From Mycobacterium malmoense (lineage in GTDB: Bacteria > Actinomycetota > Actinomycetes > Mycobacteriales > Mycobacteriaceae), in contig NZ_CP080999.1 in NCBI RefSeq assembly GCF_019645855.1, positions 4,278,001 through 4,342,000 on the forward strand: DNA of 64,000 bases, written 5' to 3'. This document shows, in pieces, positions 8,909-15,716 of this stretch (its first letter is position 1; every line of letters begins with the position of its first letter). The position numbers were made by a program, and so were the translations under genes. Below the pieces are notes generated by a model, which had not been told where the DNA came from, ran no database searches, and saw only the letters and a list, made by a program, of their open reading frames with translations.

Positions 8909-9097
8909 TCAGGGGGATGGTCGTCTTCTAATTTGCTTGTCCCAATGCGCAGTTACGCGCATCGAAAAGCCCCGTACTTCGGCGTTGTCTGCTGAGTGTA
9001 TTCGGCACGGGGCAGGTTACAAATTAGTACAGCGAAGCGTATCATGGGCGGCCCGCCGCGCCCGGCCCCGCGAAGCTTACTTCTTTGCCGAAAGCCT

Positions 9098-9667
9098 CTA
9101 GCGCCATTTCGAGGGTCGCGTCCATGTCCGCCGCCCCGTGGCGTCGAACACCATCTGGGGCAACTGACTGCGCTTGATTCGCTGAACCCCCAAGTGGAAC
9201 GACGCCGGCATGAGCGCCTGGAGTTCGCTGGAAAAGCGTCTCGGCGGAAAGACTGCGGCGATAAACAGGTTGGGATTCATCGTGCGGGCGACGCGTACTG
9301 CGGGTGCCAGATCGCTGTCGGCTGAGACGATCAAAGCTGCGTCGGACATCTTCAGTGCCGCATCCGCGACAAGATGCGCTGCGATGTTTACATCGGTTTC
9401 CTTCTCCTCGTATTCGGTCCAGGAGTGGTTGCAGCGACGACACGCCTTTGGCTTCGCTTGGTAGCGGCCGTTGATGATGTCGATCAGACCAGGGTTCTGG
9501 TCTGTCAGTGCGGCGAGATAATCGCTCTGACTTGCCAAGGCGACGAGATCCAGCCATAGATGCCTACGGCCCGACACCTCGTGCAGTCCGTAGTAAAGGT
9601 TGAACCCGTCGACGTAAACGGCCAACGTTTCAGACAAGGTCGCCTCCCGGACAGAAAAAGTCCACAT
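9098..9667 (-). CDS. NYN-domain (PIN-like) RNase-like protein
   Basis: Protein of about 189 residues with a complete NYN domain, a PIN-fold family of metal-dependent ribonucleases. Acidic active-site motifs are present: AVYVDGFNLYYG near the N-terminus, EEKETDVNIAAHLV in the centre and LIVSADSDLAPAVRVA after it. A CRRC pair precedes the central motif. The first 12-13 residues may be untranslated, because a TTG at LSETLAVYVDG is an alternative start. Mycobacteria carry several such genes and most have no assigned substrate. It reads away from a candidate small RNA and lies 189 bases upstream of the GGDEF-EAL gene, whose promoter probably lies in that gap. Confidence 0.8.
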   Translation of the reverse strand: MWTFSVREATLSETLAVYVDGFNLYYGLHEVSGRRHLWLDLVALASQSDYLAALTDQNPGLIDIINGRYQAKPKACRRCNHSWTEYEEKETDVNIAAHLVADAALKMSDAALIVSADSDLAPAVRVARTMNPNLFIAAVFPPRRFSSELQALMPASFHLGVQRIKRSQLPQMVFDATGRRTWTRPSKWR

Positions 9668-9701
9668 CGGGAACGTTTTGCACCTGTTGATGAGCTATAG
9701 T

Positions 9702-9770
9702 GCTTGTGTAACCCCGCCTCCGTCTCCGGACGGATGGCCCGACGGCCCCTTCCCTAGGGGCCGTTTTTGT
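9702..9770 (+). ncRNA. Candidate small RNA with intrinsic terminator
   Basis: A TATAGT hexamer at 9696-9701 could be a -10 element. About 17 bases on, a 6-bp hairpin (9719-9724 with 9729-9734, UCCG loop) is followed by a 9-bp GC-rich hairpin (9742-9750 with 9756-9764) and a T-run. The two hairpins plus U-tract fit a short transcript of roughly 65 nt. No convincing -35 box and no open reading frame were seen. It is read away from the NYN gene. The family is unknown; I compared it mentally with 6C RNA and it does not have the C-rich loops. Transcription is inferred. Confidence 0.4.
9742..9769 (+). terminator. Rho-independent terminator
   Basis: Perfect 9-bp inverted repeat (9742-9750 and 9756-9764) with a 5-base loop, followed by five T residues and TGTTTTG. 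Hairpin-plus-U-tract terminators are uncommon in mycobacteria, which makes this one stand out. Confidence 0.75.
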
Positions 9771-9949
9771 TTTGTCCGGTCGCGCCGCTCGATTCTCTCC
9801 AGGTCGAACAACACCAACGCCAACGTGCCTCGAAATCCGTGCCGATATCGACATACCCCGACAACGTCGGCGTCCCATCAGGTTTCGGTGCGCCGGCAAG
9901 CTGCGCACCACCGACCAATTGGAACGACCGTGGCCGCTTGCTTGCGCGT

Positions 9950-10078
9950 GCGCAGCTCCGCCTCGAGGTGTTCCACCGAAGGGGGCCAATCGATCCCAGT
10001 GCACAACAATCACCTTCGCATCCGGGTCCGACAAAACGCGGCGCAGCTTACGGCTGCGCGCGCAACCAGCCAACAATT
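9950..10078 (-). pseudogene. IS607-type serine resolvase remnant (frameshifted)
   Basis: On the minus strand one frame reads SRKLRRVLSDPDAKVIVVHW then DRLAPFG, and the next frame continues VEHLEAELRTR. Joined by a one-base shift this matches the catalytic-domain signature of IS607-family TnpA resolvases (roughly RRKLxxLLxDPxxxxIVVEHRDRLARFGxEHLEAAL). The E-H-R of the usual VVEHRDRL is altered to VVHWDRL. The N-terminal HTH part and the C-terminal end are missing, and no TnpB was seen. This is a dead fragment of a mobile element. Confidence 0.6.
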
Positions 10079-10079
10079 C

Positions 10080-10316
10080 TGGTGGAAGCCGAAGAACGCC
10101 ATCACCCCCAACGCCATCGCCGCGGTCACCAAATTGTTGACCGGGCACGGCTACGCGGACTACGTCGACGTGCCTGACTCCCGGCGATCAATCGAAGAGT
10201 TCGACAGGGCCGAGCATCAGCACCCGGCGAACGTCGGCAGCCGCAATAACGGCTGGGCGGCCAACAGCGTCTATGTCAACGACTTCGTCTTCATCCCGAC
10301 GGCTGCCCTCGAGTGA
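10080..10316 (+). pseudogene. Orphan 3' gene fragment of unknown family
   Basis: A plus-strand frame with mycobacterial codon use reads FWWKPKNAITPNAIAAVTKL and ends with NGWAANSVYVNDFVFIP before a TGA at 10314-10316, about 78 residues. Upstream, the same frame runs antisense through the resolvase remnant and stops looking like protein, so only the 3' end of a gene seems to survive, probably truncated by insertion of the IS607-like element. I do not recognise the family. The whole stretch between the NYN gene and the oxidoreductase (9668-10414) thus holds the candidate sRNA, this fragment and the resolvase remnant; nothing intact was found in it. Confidence 0.4.
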
Positions 10317-10414
10317 GACGGCTCACAATCGCGGCACAAACTGTCACGCCGGGCCGACCCGCGGTGTCTCAAGGGCACAAGTCCCGTGAGAACCCGTGAG
10401 AATAGGAGACAGCC

Positions 10415-11602
10415 ATGACCGAGCCGGCCACCCCACGAACCCACGTCGTCGTTGTCGGCGGCGGATACGCCGGAACGCTGGCCGCCAATCACCTGCGGCA
10501 GAATCCGGACGTCGACATCACCGTGGTGAACTCCCGTCCAGTGTTCGTCGAACGAATCCGCTTGCACCAGTTGGTCGCCGACACCGGCGCCGCGACCGCC
10601 GATTACGCCACGCTGCTCGGCGACGGCATCCGGCTGATTGTCGACACGGTCGACCGCATCGACGCCACGGACCGGCGCATCCTGCTGGGCTCGGGTCGCG
10701 AGGTGGATTACGACTACCTGATCTATGCCGTCGGCAGTACCGGAGCGATGCCGTTGACGGTGCCCGGGGCGGGCGAATATGCCTACTCGGTGGCCGATCT
10801 GGAAAGCGCGCAGCGGCTGCGGTACGCGCTCGCCGACCTGGCGCTGACTGCGCCGATCACCGTGGTCGGCGGCGGACTGACCGGCATCGAAACGGCTTCC
10901 GAGCTGGCCGAGCGGGACCGCCGGGTGACCCTGGTCTGCGGCGGCGCCCTGGGGCCGTCGCTGAGCAACCGGGGCCGGCGTTCGGTGACCAAGCGGCTGC
11001 GCAAGCTCGGTGTAGACGTGTTGGAAACCGTTGCCGCAAGCGAGGTTCGCTGGGACGCGGTGTTGCTTACCGACGGTGCCGTGCTGCCCAGCGCGGTGAC
11101 GGTGTGGACGGCCGGATTCGCCGTGCCGGATCTGGCCGCGCGCAGCGGTTTTCGCACCGACGCACTGGGCCGGCTGCTCACCGACGAAACATTGACCAGC
11201 ATCGACGACCAACGCGTCGTCGCCGCGGGCGACGCCGCCGCGCCGTCGGGCCAGCCGTTGCGGATGAGCTGCCAGGCCGCAGGGCCGTTGGGCGCCCAAG
11301 CCGCCAACACGGTGCTGAGCCGCATCGCCGGAAGCGCGCCCGCGGTGCTGAACCAGGCGTTCGTCGGGCAGTGCATCAGCCTGGGCCGCTCGCGCGCCGC
11401 ATTCCAGCTCGCCCACACCGATGACACCCCGGTGAACGTGGTCGTCGGAGGCCGGTTCGCGGCCTCCATCAAGGAGGCGGTGTGCAAGGGCACGCTGTGG
11501 GCCATCCGGCGCGAGGCCACCAAACCCGGTTCCTACTTCTGGCTCAAGGGCGGCACGCGGCCCGCACGGTTGGCGATCGACGAGCCGGTCGCGCTCCAAT
11601 GA
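10415..11602 (+). CDS. FAD-dependent NAD(P)H oxidoreductase paired with an ECF41 sigma factor
   Basis: Flavoprotein of 395 residues in the pyridine-nucleotide-disulfide / type II NADH dehydrogenase-like family. The FAD-binding motif VVVVGGGYAGTLAANHL lies at the N-terminus, the NAD(P)-binding VVGGGLTGIETASEL near residue 150, and the second FAD contact VVAAGDAAAP near residue 270. No redox-active CxxC pair is present, so it is not a disulfide reductase. A Shine-Dalgarno AGGAG at 10404-10408 supports the ATG at 10415. The stop overlaps the sigma-factor start as ATGA. ECF41 sigma factors are typically encoded beside a COE protein (carboxymuconolactone decarboxylase, oxidoreductase or epimerase), and this gene fills that place. 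The physiological substrate is unknown. Confidence 0.88.
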   Translation: MTEPATPRTHVVVVGGGYAGTLAANHLRQNPDVDITVVNSRPVFVERIRLHQLVADTGAATADYATLLGDGIRLIVDTVDRIDATDRRILLGSGREVDYDYLIYAVGSTGAMPLTVPGAGEYAYSVADLESAQRLRYALADLALTAPITVVGGGLTGIETASELAERDRRVTLVCGGALGPSLSNRGRRSVTKRLRKLGVDVLETVAASEVRWDAVLLTDGAVLPSAVTVWTAGFAVPDLAARSGFRTDALGRLLTDETLTSIDDQRVVAAGDAAAPSGQPLRMSCQAAGPLGAQAANTVLSRIAGSAPAVLNQAFVGQCISLGRSRAAFQLAHTDDTPVNVVVGGRFAASIKEAVCKGTLWAIRREATKPGSYFWLKGGTRPARLAIDEPVALQ

Positions 11603-12504
11603 TCGCCGGCGGTGGACACGCCGAACGGTTCACCCCGCTGCGGCCGTTGCTGTTCACCATCGCCTACGAGATCCTGGGCTCGGCAACCGAGGCCGACGAC
11701 GTGTTGCAGGACAGCTACCTGCGGTGGGCGGCCGTCGACCCGTCGACCGTACGCGACGCCAAGTCCTATCTGGCCCAGCTGGTCACCCGGCAAGCGCTCA
11801 ACGCGCTGCGGGCCGACGCGCGTCGCCGCGAGGAGTACGTGGGACCCTGGCTGCCGGAGCCACTGCTGCTCGACGACCAGGACCCGTCGGCCGATGTCGT
11901 TCTGGCCGAATCGGTTTCGATGGCGATGCTGGTTCTGCTGGAAACGCTGAGCCCCGACGAACGGGCGGTGTTCGTGCTCCGCGAGGTGTTCGGTTTCGAC
12001 TACGGCGAAATCGCCCAGGCGGTAGGCAAACCGGCGCCGACCGTGCGACAGGTCGCCCACCGCGCACGCGAACACGTACGGGCGCGGCGGAGAAGATTCG
12101 ACGCGGTCGACCCGCAACGGAACGCGGAGATCACCGCCCAGTTTCTGGCCACGGCGGCCAGCGGTGACGTGGAAGCGCTGATGACGATGCTCGCCCCGGG
12201 CGCCACCTGGACGGCCGACAGCGGCGGCATCGTCAGCGCCGCCCGCAGGCCGGTCGTCGGCGCCGAGCGGGTGGCCAGGGCGATCACCGGGCTGATGCGC
12301 AAGATGCGTGAGATGTGGGCGACGCTGCGCGTGGAGATGGTGACCTGTAACAGCGCCCCGGCGGTGTTGGTCTACCACGACGAACGCCTCGAGATGGTGG
12401 CCACGCTGGAAATCGCCGACGGGAAGATCACCAACTTCTACGTGATGCGCAATCCGGAGAAGCTGGCGGCCCTGGCGACCGCGCGCGACATCAGCCGCGG
12501 CTGA
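11599..12504 (+). CDS. ECF41-type RNA polymerase sigma factor with SnoaL-like C-terminal domain
   Basis: Extracytoplasmic-function sigma factor of 301 residues, SigJ-like. Region sigma2 is at about residues 10-75 (LRPLLFTIAYEILGSATEAD), sigma4 at about 110-165 (LSPDERAVFVLREVFGFDY, then an HTH KPAPTVRQVAHRARE), followed by a SnoaL_2-like NTF2 domain. Two ECF41 hallmarks are visible: WLPEP in the sigma2-sigma4 linker and NPEKL near the C-terminus (family consensus NPDKL). In that family the C-terminal domain controls activity in place of an anti-sigma factor. The ATG at 11599 overlaps the upstream stop as ATGA, so it is translationally coupled to its partner oxidoreductase. Confidence 0.9.
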   Translation: MIAGGGHAERFTPLRPLLFTIAYEILGSATEADDVLQDSYLRWAAVDPSTVRDAKSYLAQLVTRQALNALRADARRREEYVGPWLPEPLLLDDQDPSADVVLAESVSMAMLVLLETLSPDERAVFVLREVFGFDYGEIAQAVGKPAPTVRQVAHRAREHVRARRRRFDAVDPQRNAEITAQFLATAASGDVEALMTMLAPGATWTADSGGIVSAARRPVVGAERVARAITGLMRKMREMWATLRVEMVTCNSAPAVLVYHDERLEMVATLEIADGKITNFYVMRNPEKLAALATARDISRG

Positions 12505-12554
12505 GCGACAGACGCCCGGGGTGCGAAAATCCACCACTCTGTCAAGCTAGGTCG

Positions 12555-13808
12555 GTGCGAATCGACCGGCTCGGTGACCTTGGCGCCGCACCCCGTGTGC
12601 TGCGCGCCGTCGGTGACGCCACCGGTCGGCTCGGGTTGCCGCCGCCCGCCGCGCTGAGCGGCGACTGGTTCGGTGCGCTGGCGGTGATCGCGCCGAGCGT
12701 TGCGGTGCGGCCGGTGGGCGCCGGCGACGTTTTCGCGGTCGCGCCGGGTCCCCAGTCGCCCGATTGCGCGGCGGTGGGCGGCGGCTGGGTCGGTTACCTG
12801 TCCTATCCCGATCCCGGCGCCGACGGGCGGCCCCACCGGATTCCGGAGGCCGCCGGTGGCTGGACCGACTGCGTGCTGCGCCGCGACCGGGACGGGCAGT
12901 GGTGGTACGAAAGCCTGTCCGGTGCGCCGATGCCGGGCTGGCTGGCCGCCGCACTGGCGGCAACGCCGGCGCCGGCGCGCGATTGCCGGATCGCCTGGGA
13001 CACCCCCGACCGGGCGGCACACCGCGGCGGGGTGCTGGCCTGCCTGGACGCGATCGGCGCCGGCGAGGTCTATCAGGCGTGCGTGTGCACGCAATTCATC
13101 GGCACGGTCACCGGGGCCGCGCTGGACTTCTTCATCGACGGCGTCGCACGCACCTCTCCCGCCCGGGCGGCCTACGTTGCCGGACCGTGGGGTGCGGTGG
13201 CGTCGCTGTCCCCGGAGCTTTTCCTTCAGCGCCGTGGCGCGGTCGTGACGTCCAGCCCGATCAAGGGCACCCTGCCACTGGATGCCTGGCCGTCGGCGCT
13301 GCGAACTTCGGCGAAAGACGTGGCCGAAAACATCATGATCGTGGACCTGGTCCGCAATGACCTTGGCCGGGTGGCGATCGTCGGCACGGTCACCGTGCCC
13401 GAACTGTTGGTCGTGCGGCGTGCGCCTGGGGTGTGGCACCTGGTGTCCACCGTGTCGGCGCGGGTTCCCGTCGAGCTGCCGACGTCGGCGCTGCTGGACG
13501 CCGCCTTTCCCCCGGCCTCGGTCACCGGAACCCCCAAACACCGTGCCCGCCAACTGATTTCCCAATGGGAACAGAACCGTCGTGGAATATATTGCGGCAC
13601 AATCGGTTTGGCATCCCCAATCGCCGGATGCGAGCTGAACGTCGCGATCCGTACCGTCGAATTCGACGCCGCGAGCAACGCCGTGCTTGGCGTCGGCGGC
13701 GGGATCACCGCCGACTCGGATCCCGACGCCGAATGGGAGGAATGCCTGCACAAGGCGGCCCCGATCGTCGGGCTGCCGTCCATCGCGACCGCGGCGCCGG
13801 TCGGCTAG
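12555..13808 (+). CDS. pabB: Aminodeoxychorismate synthase component I (PabB)
   Basis: Makes 4-amino-4-deoxychorismate from chorismate for folate synthesis, together with a glutamine amidotransferase encoded elsewhere. The 417-residue chain carries the chorismate-binding enzyme motifs in order: SSPIKGTLP (the PIKGT of PabB rather than the PIAGT of TrpE), AENIMIVDLVRNDLGRV, FPPASVTGTPKHRA, YCGTIGLASP and GGGITADSDPDAEWEECL. The GTG at 12555 follows the sigma gene by 50 bases on the same strand. Orthologue of M. tuberculosis Rv1005c by sequence and by its place next to the Rv1004c/rsmI/pmt genes; from here to the right end gene order largely follows that genome. Confidence 0.92.
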   Translation: MRIDRLGDLGAAPRVLRAVGDATGRLGLPPPAALSGDWFGALAVIAPSVAVRPVGAGDVFAVAPGPQSPDCAAVGGGWVGYLSYPDPGADGRPHRIPEAAGGWTDCVLRRDRDGQWWYESLSGAPMPGWLAAALAATPAPARDCRIAWDTPDRAAHRGGVLACLDAIGAGEVYQACVCTQFIGTVTGAALDFFIDGVARTSPARAAYVAGPWGAVASLSPELFLQRRGAVVTSSPIKGTLPLDAWPSALRTSAKDVAENIMIVDLVRNDLGRVAIVGTVTVPELLVVRRAPGVWHLVSTVSARVPVELPTSALLDAAFPPASVTGTPKHRARQLISQWEQNRRGIYCGTIGLASPIAGCELNVAIRTVEFDAASNAVLGVGGGITADSDPDAEWEECLHKAAPIVGLPSIATAAPVG

Positions 13809-13917
13809 TTGAAATGCGCACGAATTTCGGATAACACTCCGCATGGGAGACCGCGCGCGCCTAAGCTCCATACATCGGCCCGCGCCGATCGCGAGTCGAC
13901 TGCTGGAGGGGTCAGTC

Positions 13918-14829
13918 ATGAGAATCGCTGTTCTCGGCGCCGCAGCCTCTGCCCTGATGGGTGGGACGCTGGCGGTGACGCCGCTGACCTCGGTCAGCAC
14001 TCCGCTGCCGGCCGCGGGAGGATGCGGCACAGGCGGGGCGGTATGCGAGAAAGTCGCGTCGGTCCTCATGCCCGAGACGCCGAAATCATCGGGAGCGGCC
14101 GCCGATGCGGTAGCGCCACACGCAGCGCCGTTTTCGGAAGCGAGCAATGTGATCGCGCCCGGTGTGCCTGCAGAACCCGGTGTGCCGTCGGCCGCCGCCG
14201 CGGTGCCCGGGGTGGGGGGACCGGGGGTCGGCGTGGGCGGGGGCGTACCGGCCGTGGCGGGAGGAGTCGGCCTGCCCGATATCGCGGGTATGGGCGTGCC
14301 CGACGTCGCAGGGCTCGTGCCCGGCTTGGCGAACCCGGCCGCCCTGCTGCCCGGCTTGGCCGGCCTTGCCGGCGTGCCCAGCGGGGCGGCGGTGGCCTTG
14401 TCGGTCGTGCAGGGGGTCGTGGGCGTGGGAGGCACCGTCGTGGGTGTCGGGTCCGGCCTCGTGGGCACCGTGACCAGTGCCGCGATAGCGCTGACTTACC
14501 TCCACAACTTGGGCGTCCTGCCGAACCTGAGCCTCCCGTCGCTGCCGGGGATCAGCCTCCCCACCGCCGCGGCGGCAATCCCGGGGGCAGCGGCGGCTAT
14601 CCCGGCGGTGGCCGCGGCCGTCCCGCAGGTGGGTCTCCCGGCCGCACCCGCGCTCCCGGCGCTCCCGGCATTGCCCGCGGCCCCCGCGCTCCCGGGGCTA
14701 CCTGCGGCCCCCGCGCTCCCGGCCCTGCCCGCGCTGCCGGCGCCGCCCCCGCTGCCGGGTCCGCCGGCCATCCCGCACCCGCAGTTGTGCACCCCCGGAT
14801 TCGGCCCCATCGGGATCTGCACGCCCTGA
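13918..14829 (+). CDS. Secreted Ala/Pro/Val/Gly-rich protein (Rv1004c-like)
   Basis: Protein of 303 residues with an N-terminal signal peptide (MRIAVLGAAASALMGGTLAV). Two cysteines flank GTGGAV just after it, and another pair lies at the very C-terminus in a CTPGFGPIGIC arrangement, which may form disulfides. The middle is low-complexity, with short degenerate repeats of the types GVPAVA/GLPDIAGMG and later ALPALPALPAAP. A hydrophobic segment around residues 160-200 could span the membrane. The ATG at 13918 was preferred because the signal peptide begins there; an earlier in-frame start at 13843 adds an unlikely leader. Position between pabB and rsmI matches Rv1004c. No enzymatic domain was recognised. 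Confidence 0.7.
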   Translation: MRIAVLGAAASALMGGTLAVTPLTSVSTPLPAAGGCGTGGAVCEKVASVLMPETPKSSGAAADAVAPHAAPFSEASNVIAPGVPAEPGVPSAAAAVPGVGGPGVGVGGGVPAVAGGVGLPDIAGMGVPDVAGLVPGLANPAALLPGLAGLAGVPSGAAVALSVVQGVVGVGGTVVGVGSGLVGTVTSAAIALTYLHNLGVLPNLSLPSLPGISLPTAAAAIPGAAAAIPAVAAAVPQVGLPAAPALPALPALPAAPALPGLPAAPALPALPALPAPPPLPGPPAIPHPQLCTPGFGPIGICTP

Positions 14830-14854
14830 TCCGGCGGGCGGCTACCGCATCGAA

Positions 14855-15691
14855 TCACTCGCGGCGTAATCGCAGAACCGCGTCATAGAGCTGGCGCGAG
14901 CGCACGTCTGGATGCGCCGCGGCCACCTGGCTGCACGCGTCTTTGACGCGCACCCCTCCCGCGACCAGGTTCTCGACTTCTGCCACCAAAGACGGCAGGT
15001 GAGCGCGCGGGACCGCCCCGGCGAGCACGACGGTGATCTCGCCGAGCACACCGTCGGCGGCCCACGCCACCAGCTCGTCGAGCGACCCGCGCACCACTTC
15101 CTCGTGCACCTTGGTCAGCTCCCGGCACACCGCCGCCCGCCGCGCACCGCCGAGTTCCTCGACGGCGTCGAGCAGGCACGCGGCCAATCGGCGCGGCGAT
15201 TCAAAGAACACGCAGGTGCGCCGCTCGTCGGCCAGCGAGGCCAACCATGTCCGGCGCGCCGACTGTTTGCGCGGAGCGAATCCCTCGAAGCAAAACTTCT
15301 CCGACGGCAGACCGGACACCGCCAGAGCCGTCGTCACCGCCGACGGCCCGGGGAGACAGGTCAGCGGGAGCCCGGCGTCGATGCACGCCACCACCAGCCG
15401 GTAGCCGGGGTCGCTGATCACCGGCATCCCGGCGTCGCTGACCACCAACACCGTCGCCCCCGCCTTGATCTCGTCGAGCAGGGCGGGCACCCGCGCCGCC
15501 TCGACCTGGTCGAACAGGCTGATCACCCGGCCTGTGATCCCGGCGTCGAGCGCCTTGGCCAGGATTCGCACCCGCCGCGTGTCCTCGGCGGCCACCACGT
15601 CGGCGTGGGTCAGCGCGTGGATCAGGCGCGGCGAGGCGTCCGACGGCCGGCCCAGGGGGGTCGCGCCCAGCAACAGGCGACCAGAGGACAT
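14855..15691 (-). CDS. rsmI: 16S rRNA (cytidine(1402)-2'-O)-methyltransferase
   Basis: Tetrapyrrole-methylase-fold enzyme that 2'-O-methylates C1402 of 16S rRNA. The 278-residue chain has the RsmI landmarks: GRLLLGATPLGRPSDASPR at the N-terminus (family TPIGNLxDxS), ADVVAAEDTRRVRILAK, VVSDAGMPVISDPGYRLV, CLPGPSAVTTALAVSGLP, FEGFAPRK and FFESPRRLAACL. The start codon was set at the ATG at 15691. It faces and overlaps an ATG on the other strand (palindrome CATG at 15689-15692), so this gene and pmt diverge from almost no intergenic space. Orthologue of Rv1003. Confidence 0.92.
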   Translation of the reverse strand: MSSGRLLLGATPLGRPSDASPRLIHALTHADVVAAEDTRRVRILAKALDAGITGRVISLFDQVEAARVPALLDEIKAGATVLVVSDAGMPVISDPGYRLVVACIDAGLPLTCLPGPSAVTTALAVSGLPSEKFCFEGFAPRKQSARRTWLASLADERRTCVFFESPRRLAACLLDAVEELGGARRAAVCRELTKVHEEVVRGSLDELVAWAADGVLGEITVVLAGAVPRAHLPSLVAEVENLVAGGVRVKDACSQVAAAHPDVRSRQLYDAVLRLRRE

Positions 15692-15716
15692 GACGGACAG
15701 CCTACGATCGACACCG

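Noticed and set aside
7550..8995. 481-codon plus-strand open frame opposite the GGDEF-EAL gene
   Set aside because: Long antisense frames are expected in high-GC DNA. Its translation has no domain, is His/Gln/Gly-rich, and the minus strand encodes a full GAF-GGDEF-EAL protein.
9702..9770. 6C small RNA family
   Set aside because: The hairpin loops lack the runs of six cytosines that define 6C RNA; kept only as an unclassified candidate sRNA.
10271..11599. 442-codon minus-strand frame opposite the FAD oxidoreductase
   Set aside because: Codon-pattern shadow of the real gene; the plus strand carries all FAD and NAD motifs.
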